Source of the DNA: Bacteroidaceae bacterium
GTDB taxonomy: Bacteria; Bacteroidota; Bacteroidia; Bacteroidales; Bacteroidaceae
DNA: 52,648 nucleotides
Assembly: GCA_024398715.1 (NCBI GenBank)
Contig: JAKSIP010000013.1
Span: 1-52,648 of the forward strand
Direction: 5' to 3'
The notes under the pieces are model-generated. The model was not told the origin of the DNA. It saw only the letters and a program-made list of their open reading frames with translations, and did not search any database. Position numbers and translations under genes: made by a program. Shown here piece by piece: positions 6,796-16,057 of the stretch; the first letter of the stretch is position 1, and each line of letters starts with the position of its first letter.

Positions 6796-9180
6796 TTATG
6801 GTTTCAATAATCTAACTTTATAAATACCGCCTACAGTATTTCTTGGACTGTCTGCCTGGAAACGGACAGTAATGATTTTCTTGCCTTTCAGCAGATTCTG
6901 CGGAATGGCGTATTCAACATTGAAGAATTCGCTCTTGTCCCATTTATGAGCAGTATTCTCTACTGCAATCTGGACTCCATCAACAAGAATACTGAATGTG
7001 CGTCCTCCAGTCTCATTACCCCAATAACGGAGCATAAGAGTAAGATCTGTACGACCACCTGTTTCAAGTTCATACTGGAACCAGCCACCACGTGCATCGC
7101 GGTATGCCTCACCCTGGTAGTTACCTTTTTCAGAGCCCTGTTCCTTCATTCTGTGATCAATTTCAGGTTGCTGTTCACCTGTCTGTAAGCCATCTACTGT
7201 ACGAGCATCAAGAGCCAGCAGAGCCTCTTCTTTCGCTTTAAGATCTGCAACATAAGCATTGTATTCCTGAGCAGTCATGCAGAGATAGTAAATAGAATAA
7301 CGGCTGTCATGAATTCCATAGAACGGTTCCAGTTCTGCGGTTGCAAACTGACCTTTGAACAGATTGCTAACACGGTAATGGAACGGTTTTCCTTCAATTT
7401 CCTTTGCATTTTCAAGAGCACTGATTATTTCAGATTCCGATGCCACAATATATGGAGCATCTTCTACAGCAGACTGCAGAGGACCGCTTGCAATGTGTGC
7501 CCAACGGCCATCACCTGCAACCAGACCAGTCATATCGCGAGTGTTGGTCTTGACGCCAAGAAGAATAGGACCGCGCTTTACAGCAATATAATTGTCAACT
7601 CCGGCAATTTTCTCTGTAGTGAAATGCATAGGAGTCTTGATATTTATACAATCTCCATTTTTCCATTTGCGCTCAATCTCAACATATGAGCCAGGTTTGC
7701 AATCGGCAGCGTAATTTATGCCGTCAACAACAACCTCCATTTCTCCTTCCTTAACCCATCCCGGATAACGTACCAGGATTTTCATCTTGCTTGCCTTCTT
7801 TGATGTAATTTTTATGATAGAGCCCTCTTCTGACGGGAACTGTGTATTCTGTTCAAGAGAGAATTTCTTATCCTTCCAATCCAGTTTAGAAGCAATGAAC
7901 AAGTTGATATACAAACCGTTTTCATTGTGAGTATAAATGAATTCACCATACTTGCCATGGTTCTCCATACCTGTACCTACACAACACCACATACCCTCGT
8001 TAGGCTGTGAATATACGCGGTAATGAGACGGACGGGCAGGTGTAAAATAGACATAACCTCCATGCTCAGGGTGCTGGGTAGAAAGAATGTGGTTGAATGT
8101 GGCATTCTCAAAGAAGTCCACATATTCAACACGCTGCTCCATACGGAACAGGTCCTCTGTCAGCTTGAGCATGTTGTTGGTGTTACAAGATTCCGGTCCT
8201 TCACGTTCCTCGGTATAGCTTACATAATCGCTCTCAGACGGGAAGTGTTCACGACGTGAATTTCCACCGAAAGCTATTGAACGGTAATTTGCTACTCTGT
8301 CCCAGAAAAAGTCCGATGCCTTGAAATAATCAGCCTTCTGCTGTCCCTCGGAAAGTTCTGCCACACGAGCATATCCTACAAATTTGGGAACCTGAGTGTT
8401 GGCATGTTTGTTTGACAGATTATCTACACCTTTCAGCATGCTGTCAAACAATTCATGATGTGTAAGTCGTGCCGCAAAATCAAGATACTTCTTATCTTTT
8501 GTAATGGCATAGGCATCAACATACATTTCGTTGAATCCGCCATGTTCCTGAGAAAGCAGACGCTCCATCTGCTGGTCAGTATAGCCGCCAAATTCGTCAA
8601 TACCCCAATCGCATAGTTTCAGGAACATCTCTTTTGCAAGTTCACTGTTACCATACACCCAAGCATCGCGCAAACCTGCATATATTTTGTGGATATTGTA
8701 CAAAGGAACCCACAGGTTGTGTATTGCCTGAATATTTCCTTGTTTTGCCTCTGAAAACACACGCTTGCTGTCCGGAACGCCACCAACATAACCGTTGCCG
8801 TTCGCATCTTGTGCACGTTTCAGTTCAGAAAGCATATATTCCATACGTTCCTTGCATTCACTGTTGCCTGTAGAAGCATAATGAATGGCAAGAGCAGACA
8901 GATAATGTCCACCCATATGACCGTCCAAACCGGCCCAGTTAGGGAATGCAGGGGCTTTCGGTTCCAATCCGGCCTCTTTCAGGAACGGTTGAAGCAAACG
9001 GTCCACATCGTACTGGAGCAAATGTTCTACATTCAGATCCTGAGCATGTTTGAACGGACCGTCAAGTAATGTTACCTGACTCAATGAAAACGCGTTGTCA
9101 TAGATTTTGTCCTGCGCTTTTGCAGAACTGAATCCAGTGGCAAGACCAACAGCCAATAAAAAAAATGTTTTGTTATTCAT
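6796..9180 (-). CDS. GH127/GH146-family beta-L-arabinofuranosidase (DUF1680)
   Basis: A 794-aa exported glycoside hydrolase (signal peptide ~1-22, SSAKA-Q). The (alpha/alpha)6 catalytic domain (~30-520) carries the family's cysteine-glycosidase/zinc motif: Glu330 and Cys332 in PESCNT, and the Cys399-Cys400 pair in MWCCVGTG. These correspond to the Glu, Cys and Cys-Cys zinc ligands and nucleophile of GH127 HypBA1. The GLDGHMGGHYLSALA signature is at ~84-98. C-terminal parts look like the DUF4986 (~550-700) and DUF6805-type beta-sandwich (~700-794) modules. The likely role is removal of beta-linked L-arabinofuranose from plant glycans in the periplasm or at the surface. It lies between GH2 and ettA with gaps of 22 and 10 bases. 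GH146 versus GH127 cannot be settled by eye. Confidence 0.88.
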   Translation of the reverse strand: MNNKTFFLLAVGLATGFSSAKAQDKIYDNAFSLSQVTLLDGPFKHAQDLNVEHLLQYDVDRLLQPFLKEAGLEPKAPAFPNWAGLDGHMGGHYLSALAIHYASTGNSECKERMEYMLSELKRAQDANGNGYVGGVPDSKRVFSEAKQGNIQAIHNLWVPLYNIHKIYAGLRDAWVYGNSELAKEMFLKLCDWGIDEFGGYTDQQMERLLSQEHGGFNEMYVDAYAITKDKKYLDFAARLTHHELFDSMLKGVDNLSNKHANTQVPKFVGYARVAELSEGQQKADYFKASDFFWDRVANYRSIAFGGNSRREHFPSESDYVSYTEEREGPESCNTNNMLKLTEDLFRMEQRVEYVDFFENATFNHILSTQHPEHGGYVYFTPARPSHYRVYSQPNEGMWCCVGTGMENHGKYGEFIYTHNENGLYINLFIASKLDWKDKKFSLEQNTQFPSEEGSIIKITSKKASKMKILVRYPGWVKEGEMEVVVDGINYAADCKPGSYVEIERKWKNGDCINIKTPMHFTTEKIAGVDNYIAVKRGPILLGVKTNTRDMTGLVAGDGRWAHIASGPLQSAVEDAPYIVASESEIISALENAKEIEGKPFHYRVSNLFKGQFATAELEPFYGIHDSRYSIYYLCMTAQEYNAYVADLKAKEEALLALDARTVDGLQTGEQQPEIDHRMKEQGSEKGNYQGEAYRDARGGWFQYELETGGRTDLTLMLRYWGNETGGRTFSILVDGVQIAVENTAHKWDKSEFFNVEYAIPQNLLKGKKIITVRFQADSPRNTVGGIYKVRLLKP

Positions 9181-9202
9181 ATATATAATTATTAAGAAAT
9201 TA

Positions 9203-12200
9203 TCACTCGGGCAGTTCCTTGTAGGTTATAATGTAGGAGTACTTGTAAGGAGTATCGGGTACAGCCTTGATGGAGTATTCGGGTGAGGTTTTCGAACCCC
9301 AGCCATCGTTTCCGCCTACTCCATGAATATTCATATCAATATTTACATTCACGTAATCCTGCTTCTCTATCTGATACGGATGTCTTGCATTTTCAAGTTG
9401 CTGTTCTGAATACGGCCAGATTCTGATACACAGAGGATCAACACCCTGTACTGCAATGTCGCAGTTGTTCTTTTCACTCTTATTGTTATATCTTAAAGTG
9501 AAATTACGGACATCGGTACGGTTGGCATTGTCTTGCGGATGTACATAATCTGTTACAAAATCGTTTACAGAACATGAATATTCGCCAATGAAATATCCGC
9601 TCTTTCTGTCAGGATAATTCTCCGCAGGGCCGCGACCATACCAAATGACCTGGTCAAACCTGTTGTCCAGTTGCATTCTTGTTCCGAATTTAGGCATCAG
9701 AAGAGACTGATTTGCAGATTCCGCCGAGGGTATATATTCCATTGAAACCTGAACAGATTCAAGATTAAAGCTATAAGAAATCACACATTTGGCTTGTACA
9801 GAAAGTTCCAGAGTATATTTAAGTGTAATAACATTGTCACTCATTCGTATTCCGCATCCGATAACATTCCATGAAAGGTTTTCGGGATTCCATGCTGACA
9901 TGCGCTGCAAATAACCGTTGGCAGACTGGACATCGGTAACCGGTTTCCAGAAATAAGGCTCAACCGGTCCGCGCAAGACTTCCTGACCGTGAATTTGCCA
10001 AGATGTTATTTTTGCTGTCTGTCTGTCAATCACAAACCGATTGGGAGTCATTGTAACTACAAATTCATCTTTATGGGTAACCAGTTCCGGAGCAGTTTTC
10101 CATGCAGTCAGAGAAGCGGTTTTTCTTTCTTTCACAACAAACTGTTCTTTGGCTACAATCTGATTTTCAAGACATTTTACAACAGGCTCACGCAACTTGG
10201 CATAAACATTCAACAATATTTCCCCGTCAACATTTGGAATGTTTCTGAGTGTAAGTTCCTGAGCATCAGAAAGAGTTGCCTTATAGCGGTTCATAGGTTT
10301 GCCGTTACGTACGTACTCATATTCATAGTCATACTCATTGGCTCCGGTAAAGAAATTTTTGTTGACAACCTTTACTTTGTTGTTTCCCAAATATTCAAAT
10401 TGCAGATTCTGGTAAACATACTGGACCTGATAATATGATGGTTTTACAGTACGGTCAGGATTTACAAGTCCGTTAATACAGTCAGTACCATCGTTCGGTG
10501 TATCTCCAAAATCGCCTCCGAATGCAAAATATTCATCGGGGTCAAGTGCGAGCCCAGTGCGGTTACTTCCCCATTTCAAAGCAGAGCCGTCTTTCCTGGC
10601 AGCCAGACCATGGCTTGCCCACTCCCAGATTGCACCTCCAAGATAACTCGGGTCTTTATCTATATACTGCCAATATTCATCAAGGTTTCCTCCGGAATTG
10701 CCTTCCTGATAATAGTACTCGCGCATAAAGAACGGACGGTCAGTCACTCTGGCGGCTGTCTGGGCCGCACGTTCCGGACTCAGATAACTGTCGTCATACC
10801 AATCCGATACGGAACGGTCAGAATCGCTGAACACCAGTCTTGTAGGGTCAATAGAGCGTATTGCATCGGCCATTGCCTTAAAGTTTCTGCCACTGCCACC
10901 CTCGTTGCCCAAAGACCAGATAATTACACATGGATGGTTGAAGTCTCTCTTTACTAAAGCCAGTGCACGGTCAACATGCGCATCGGTCCAGTCAGGATTA
11001 TCGCCAAGGAAAGTATTGCCTATGCCATACTGATGGGTCTCCTGATTTGCCTCGTCCATAACATAGAAGCCATATTCATCGCAGAGTTCATAGAACAGAG
11101 GATCTGACGGGTAATGTGAAGTACGTATCATATTGATATTGGCCTGCTTCATCAAAGAAAGGTCAATACGATAGGTATTCTCATCGGGAGTACGTCCAAG
11201 GCGCGGGTGCGATTCATGACGGTTTACGCCTTTCATCTTTACCGGCTTGCCATTGAAATAGAACACTTCTCCACGCTGTTCAACTGTTCTTACACCAAAG
11301 CGGGTTACAAACTCTTCGTTGGAAGAAACATCCTTGCCGGACAGTTTCAGTTCAAGGTTATACAGATTAGGCTTTTCCGGACTCCACAGCAACGGATCAG
11401 AAATGACTCCGCTCAGATAGAGTGTATCTGCAGCTCCGGCAGCCAGTTTCTTCAGTTGCATTTTCATTGAAACAATTTTGTCCGACGGTTTATTGCAGTT
11501 GGCAACATTTGCCGATACTGCAAGTTTGGATACATTCTTTGCCAAAGTATTGCGCAGCACAACTTTCAGACCGACAGTTGCCTGATTTGCAACGGTATCA
11601 AGACTTGTTGTTATGTTATAGTCTGCAATATGGACGGCAGGTCTTTTCCAAAGATAAACCGAGCGGAAAATTCCGCTTAGGCGCCACATATCCTGGTCTT
11701 CCAGATAACTGCCATCTGACCACTGATACACCTGTACGGCAAGACGGTTGGTTCCTTCTACAACGTAACCGGTAATGTTGAACTCTGCCGGAGCCATAGA
11801 ATTCTGGCTATATCCAACCATCTGTCCGTTAATCCAAAGGTAGAAAGCGGATTCAACGCCACCGAAATGCAGATACAGAGCCTTGCCGTTCAAATCTTCA
11901 GGTTCAATCTCAAAAGTGGTAATATACTGTCCAACAGGATTACGGTGTTCATAGCTGTAATAATCACGCCTTGGCTCATCCATTACATAAGGTGCATTGG
12001 CCTTGAACGGATAGTTCATATTTGAATATATGGGTTTGCCATATCCCTGCAACTGCCATTCACCCGGAACAATAATATCATTCCAGGCAGAAGCATCGAA
12101 ATCTTTCACATAAAAATCTTTTACAGCATTATCAGGGTCTTTTGCCCAGTTGAATTTCCATGTTCCATCCAAACATGAGACCTCTTTGCACTCCAAAATC

Positions 12201-12352
12201 CTTGACGGCAAAGTCAGAGTGGCATGGTAAGATTCCTTGTTGATTCCAATAGTCCTGGGATTTTCCCAATCATGCTGTTCTGCTGCATACAGAGATGAAC
12301 TCCCAGCAAGAATTGCGGAAACCAATAGGGAAAGATGACAAAATTTATCCAT
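9203..12352 (-). CDS. Secreted GH2 beta-galactosidase-type glycoside hydrolase
   Basis: A 1049-aa LacZ-like enzyme with a signal peptide (~1-23). The five-domain GH2 plan is complete: sugar-binding jelly roll (~40-235), immunoglobulin-like domain (~240-350), TIM barrel (~355-650), then the DUF4981 and beta-galactosidase small-chain domains to the C-terminus. Catalytic residues are clear: acid/base Glu484 in SLGNEGG and nucleophile Glu545 in MREYYYQEGNS. Motifs GVNRHESHP and DEANQETH are classical. It would release terminal beta-galactose (or a related sugar) from side chains. It sits 16 bases after the double esterase and 22 bases before the GH127/146 gene, forming one operon. Confidence 0.92.
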   Translation of the reverse strand: MDKFCHLSLLVSAILAGSSSLYAAEQHDWENPRTIGINKESYHATLTLPSRILECKEVSCLDGTWKFNWAKDPDNAVKDFYVKDFDASAWNDIIVPGEWQLQGYGKPIYSNMNYPFKANAPYVMDEPRRDYYSYEHRNPVGQYITTFEIEPEDLNGKALYLHFGGVESAFYLWINGQMVGYSQNSMAPAEFNITGYVVEGTNRLAVQVYQWSDGSYLEDQDMWRLSGIFRSVYLWKRPAVHIADYNITTSLDTVANQATVGLKVVLRNTLAKNVSKLAVSANVANCNKPSDKIVSMKMQLKKLAAGAADTLYLSGVISDPLLWSPEKPNLYNLELKLSGKDVSSNEEFVTRFGVRTVEQRGEVFYFNGKPVKMKGVNRHESHPRLGRTPDENTYRIDLSLMKQANINMIRTSHYPSDPLFYELCDEYGFYVMDEANQETHQYGIGNTFLGDNPDWTDAHVDRALALVKRDFNHPCVIIWSLGNEGGSGRNFKAMADAIRSIDPTRLVFSDSDRSVSDWYDDSYLSPERAAQTAARVTDRPFFMREYYYQEGNSGGNLDEYWQYIDKDPSYLGGAIWEWASHGLAARKDGSALKWGSNRTGLALDPDEYFAFGGDFGDTPNDGTDCINGLVNPDRTVKPSYYQVQYVYQNLQFEYLGNNKVKVVNKNFFTGANEYDYEYEYVRNGKPMNRYKATLSDAQELTLRNIPNVDGEILLNVYAKLREPVVKCLENQIVAKEQFVVKERKTASLTAWKTAPELVTHKDEFVVTMTPNRFVIDRQTAKITSWQIHGQEVLRGPVEPYFWKPVTDVQSANGYLQRMSAWNPENLSWNVIGCGIRMSDNVITLKYTLELSVQAKCVISYSFNLESVQVSMEYIPSAESANQSLLMPKFGTRMQLDNRFDQVIWYGRGPAENYPDRKSGYFIGEYSCSVNDFVTDYVHPQDNANRTDVRNFTLRYNNKSEKNNCDIAVQGVDPLCIRIWPYSEQQLENARHPYQIEKQDYVNVNIDMNIHGVGGNDGWGSKTSPEYSIKAVPDTPYKYSYIITYKELPE

Positions 12353-12368
12353 TTATTATTGTTTGATA

Positions 12369-14618
12369 TTATTTAAACAGTTTCTGAGCAATGATTTCAA
12401 GATAATCACGGCAATTCATCCATGTATGTCCGCCCTCGGAATAATGGGTCTGGTGCCTGATGCCCTTGTCGTTCATAAGTTTTTCAAGACCGGTTGCAGT
12501 GTTGTGCAAAAAGTCGCTGTTTCCGCAACCCAACCACATGAGTTTGAGTTCTGAATTGATCCTGTCAACATTTTCAAACCAGCTCTCTTCATAGAATGCT
12601 GGAGCAAAAGCGCAGACATAATGGAACTTGTCCGGATTGTTTATTCCAGTGGCAAGAGTCTGGCGGCCTCCCAATGAGAAGCCTGCTATTGCGCGGCTGT
12701 CGGCATCGGTCTTAACCCTGTAGTTCTGTTCAACATAAGGAATGATTTCTTCAAGAATCTCTTTGGTATTTACACTCGGATCCATCAGATTGTAACCGCT
12801 CTGTCCCTGTTTTGCCATCTCAATTGCAGGGTTGGCATACGGCATAACAACAATCATCTTCTCTGAGAGTCCCTGGGCAATCAGGTTGTCAAGAATAAAG
12901 TTCATACGGCCTACCTTGAACCAGGTCTCGTATGTATCTGTCATGCCATGAATAAGATACAGGACAGGGTACTTGGTTTTCTTGTCGGAAGGATTGTAAC
13001 CGGCCGGTGTATAGATGCACATGGGGCGTTCAAAGCCCAGATTATCTGAATGATATGTACAGTATGCAACCTTTCCGTGCGGAACTGCCTGCATATCCTG
13101 CACGGTAGGTTCAGCAGCACGCACGTCAACCAGACTGTTCTTGAAGCCTTCGTTGGGGAAGATGTACATATTGTTCGGGTCGGCAACCTGCAGACCATCC
13201 ATGATAAAGCAGTACGGATAGAGATCAGGAGCCTTGGGAGTTACGGTAACTTCCCAAACGCCACGGGCATTCTTTGTCATTTCAGCACGCGGATGTTCCT
13301 GCAAATCGAGTTCCACTTTCTCTGCATTGGCAGCCTCGAAACGGAATGTAACGGTACCGTCGGCATTGTATTCAGGAGATTTCACACCCTGAGGGAACAT
13401 ACGTGCCATGGAGGCCATATCAAGGCGCTGCGGCTGTTTGGGTTCATCGGCCTTCTTCTCCTTACCATCCGGGAATGTACGGTAAATAGGTTCGGCAGGA
13501 ATCTCAGGATCCTTCTTCTGGAACAGTAACGGAAGGGTTTCATTAAGGAAATAACGGGCGTTCATCCATGTATGGCCAAACTTTCCGTCCGTGTAGAGTT
13601 CAATATGCTTTATTCCATATTCATTCAGTGAATTGACATAGTCTTTCGCATTGTCATAAAGAAAATCATCCAGACCAACACCAAGCCAGAACATATGGAT
13701 CTTGCCGTTTGTCTGGTCTGCATTTTCATATACACTGCGCGGAGCTGCTCCAGTAAAAGAACTGTAAGAACACAGATAAGAGAATTTGTCAAGGTTGGAC
13801 AGTCCAAGACCGAGTCCCTGATTGCCTCCACGTGAGAAACCGCCAACAGCACGACCGTCAGGAGTGTTGACAGTACGGTAATTTGACTCAACATATGGCA
13901 TAAGATCATTCAGAAAATCAGCATTGAAATTGGCCATACCGCCACCCTTCACATTGTTGTACTGAAGGTATAGAGACGGGTTGCCGTATGGTAACACAAC
14001 AATCATCTCTTTGGCTTTGCCGGCTGCAATAAGATTGTCAAGAATATAATTCACCTTTCCTACTTTGAAGAACACCTCTTCTGAATCTGTAGTACCGCTT
14101 ATCAGATAATATACAGGATATTTCTTCTTGCTGTTTTTGTCATAGAAAGGAGGTGTATAGACCACTGCAGGCATATCGATGCCCAAGGTTTTTGATGGAT
14201 AGAAGACATAGTCCACATTTCCGTGCGGAACATTCTCTGCCTCTTGCGGGACCTCTGCACCGCGCATGTCAAGAAGACTGTTCTTGAATTTTTCATTCGG
14301 GAACCAGTCCGGATTGCTTGGGTCCATTACCTGAACACCGTCAACAATAAAGCAGTAGGGATATATGTCAATTGCAGGAGGAGTAAGTGTTACGCTCCAG
14401 TTTCCACGCGCATCCTTAGTCATGGCCTGACGGCCGCTGAACTGTGCATCTACAAACACAGATTTTGCGTTTGGTGCTGACAGATTGAACGTTACAGAAT
14501 TATCGGGATTTACTGTTGTACCCTGCGATCCGGCACCAAACTGTGCGGAAACGCTTCCACATAAAGAAACGGCGGCTGCAAGCACTGCAACTCTGCCCCA
14601 ATAGTTTTTAAATCTCAT
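12369..14618 (-). CDS. Tandem double CE1-like esterase (two E-set plus esterase units)
   Basis: A 749-aa exported protein made of two copies of the E-set plus alpha/beta-hydrolase plan found singly at 603-1760 and 3614-4903. After a signal peptide (~1-25), unit one spans ~26-367 and unit two ~410-749, joined by a Lys/Glu/Pro-rich linker. Both units keep their nucleophile: Ser262 in GGFSRGG and Ser648 in AGFSLGG, with histidines at 349 and 731 (GHTWMN in both) and Asp317/318 and Asp702 as acids. Both hydrolases should therefore be active, perhaps on different acyl groups. A -7 element and a perfect 15-bp inverted repeat lie just upstream, and GH2, GH127/146 and ettA follow closely. Confidence 0.87.
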   Translation of the reverse strand: MRFKNYWGRVAVLAAAVSLCGSVSAQFGAGSQGTTVNPDNSVTFNLSAPNAKSVFVDAQFSGRQAMTKDARGNWSVTLTPPAIDIYPYCFIVDGVQVMDPSNPDWFPNEKFKNSLLDMRGAEVPQEAENVPHGNVDYVFYPSKTLGIDMPAVVYTPPFYDKNSKKKYPVYYLISGTTDSEEVFFKVGKVNYILDNLIAAGKAKEMIVVLPYGNPSLYLQYNNVKGGGMANFNADFLNDLMPYVESNYRTVNTPDGRAVGGFSRGGNQGLGLGLSNLDKFSYLCSYSSFTGAAPRSVYENADQTNGKIHMFWLGVGLDDFLYDNAKDYVNSLNEYGIKHIELYTDGKFGHTWMNARYFLNETLPLLFQKKDPEIPAEPIYRTFPDGKEKKADEPKQPQRLDMASMARMFPQGVKSPEYNADGTVTFRFEAANAEKVELDLQEHPRAEMTKNARGVWEVTVTPKAPDLYPYCFIMDGLQVADPNNMYIFPNEGFKNSLVDVRAAEPTVQDMQAVPHGKVAYCTYHSDNLGFERPMCIYTPAGYNPSDKKTKYPVLYLIHGMTDTYETWFKVGRMNFILDNLIAQGLSEKMIVVMPYANPAIEMAKQGQSGYNLMDPSVNTKEILEEIIPYVEQNYRVKTDADSRAIAGFSLGGRQTLATGINNPDKFHYVCAFAPAFYEESWFENVDRINSELKLMWLGCGNSDFLHNTATGLEKLMNDKGIRHQTHYSEGGHTWMNCRDYLEIIAQKLFK

Positions 14619-14673
14619 ATCAGTTCTTTTTATAGACTATGTAAAACACACAAAGTTAATAAAAAGAACTGAT
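14619..14673. repeat. Perfect 15-bp inverted repeat around the double-esterase promoter
   Basis: ATCAGTTCTTTTTAT (14619-14633) and ATAAAAAGAACTGAT (14659-14673) are exact reverse complements, 25 bases apart. The first arm abuts the ATG of the double esterase and the second abuts the -7 element on its upstream side. A dyad operator is one reading; an RNA hairpin in read-through transcripts from nhaA is another. Confidence 0.75.
14651..14658 (-). promoter_or_regulatory. -7 promoter element for the double-esterase operon
   Basis: The minus strand reads TAACTTTG, a full TAnnTTTG match, 33 bases upstream of the ATG at 14618. It lies between the two arms of the 15-bp inverted repeat. No clear TTTG element is present further upstream. 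Confidence 0.5.
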
Positions 14674-14687
14674 AAGATTAAGATTAT

Positions 14688-16031
14688 TTAAGAATTTTCT
14701 TTGGGAAGATTGATATGCAGCAGAATAGAACCTGCTATTGCAGAAAGAATTGTTCCTATAAGAATGCCCAGCTTTGCATTGTTTAACAATACTGCTCCAT
14801 TTTCCGTTCCGGAATAAGACAGATCTGCAAGGAACATAGATACGGTAAAACCTATTCCGCAAAGCATGCACACACTGGCAAAAGCCTTCCACGTTGCACC
14901 GGCAGGCATATTTACAATACCAAGCTTAATGGAAATCCAAGAGAAAGAGAGCACACCAAGAAACTTTCCAATAAACAATCCTACAACAACAGACAATCCA
15001 ACTCCGCTTATCAGGTCTGCTGCATGCATCCCTTCAAAACATACACCGGCATTTGCAAACGCAAACAAAGGAATAATAAGATAATTGATAGGTGTACGCA
15101 GGTTATCTTCCAAATCCTGCAACGGACTTATCAGATGGTTCGATGCCGACTCTATGCTTTTCAGAATATTCAGCTGTTCATTTGACAGCACAACGGTTTT
15201 GTTCTGACTTGAAATTTCAAATATGGGAAACTGGTTGATATTTTCACGGATACGTTCAATGTAATGGCTTGAGCCGTGTTTAAGCGATGCCGGCACACAG
15301 AATGCTACAATAACACCGCTTATTGTGGCATGAATGCCTGAATTGAGCATAAGGAACCAAAGAATCAGTCCGCCAACAATGTAGAATGTACGTGAACGGA
15401 CACAGAAATAGTTGCCTATCATCAATCCTGCCACAATTACCAGACTGAGTATAAGGAACAGCCAATATACCTGTTCGGAATAGAACAGAGCAATAACAAT
15501 TATACCGCCAAGGTCATCGGCAACGGCAAGAGCTGTCAGGAATATCTTGAGACTGATTGGCACACGCTTACCGAACATCGAAATAACGCCAAGAGAAAAC
15601 GCAATATCGGTAGCCATAGGTATTGCTACACCGCGCAACATCTCGGGGTCCCCGGGACACACTGCCCAGAACAACAGGACTGGAACAAGCATACCGCCAC
15701 AGGCGCCAATAATAGGTAACATCGCTTTCTTTACTGAACTGAGTTCACCAATCAGGAACTCACGCTTGATTTCAAGGCCAACGGAAAGGAAAAAGAAAGC
15801 CATAAGGAAATCATTGATAAAACTCATGAAAGAGAGAGCATGACCCTGATGACTGAAAAAATTATAATTTCCTATGGAAAAACTTACCGGCAGTTCCCAT
15901 AACCGCTGATAAACATCTTTCACAAAAGGTACATTGGCACATATCAAAGCACAAACAGTAGCAATAATCAACAACACACTTGAACTGACATACTTTTTTA
16001 CCGTGCTTAAAAGACTGTAATTGTTACTCAT
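14688..16031 (-). CDS. nhaA: Na+/H+ antiporter NhaA
   Basis: A 447-aa inner-membrane sodium/proton antiporter with about 12 membrane segments. Family signatures are intact: FFLSVGLEIKREFLIGELS (~80-98), ATDIAFSLGV with Asp142, and the ion-binding pair Asp172-Asp173 in AVADDLGG, equivalent to Asp163/Asp164 of the E. coli protein. It exports Na+ in exchange for H+ and protects against sodium and alkaline pH. Oddly, it sits between carbohydrate genes, 26 bases after GH5 and 69 before the double esterase, all on the same strand, so it may be co-transcribed with them. Confidence 0.95.
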   Translation of the reverse strand: MSNNYSLLSTVKKYVSSSVLLIIATVCALICANVPFVKDVYQRLWELPVSFSIGNYNFFSHQGHALSFMSFINDFLMAFFFLSVGLEIKREFLIGELSSVKKAMLPIIGACGGMLVPVLLFWAVCPGDPEMLRGVAIPMATDIAFSLGVISMFGKRVPISLKIFLTALAVADDLGGIIVIALFYSEQVYWLFLILSLVIVAGLMIGNYFCVRSRTFYIVGGLILWFLMLNSGIHATISGVIVAFCVPASLKHGSSHYIERIRENINQFPIFEISSQNKTVVLSNEQLNILKSIESASNHLISPLQDLEDNLRTPINYLIIPLFAFANAGVCFEGMHAADLISGVGLSVVVGLFIGKFLGVLSFSWISIKLGIVNMPAGATWKAFASVCMLCGIGFTVSMFLADLSYSGTENGAVLLNNAKLGILIGTILSAIAGSILLHINLPKENS

Positions 16032-16057
16032 AATTCTTTACGTATAGATCTGAAATT

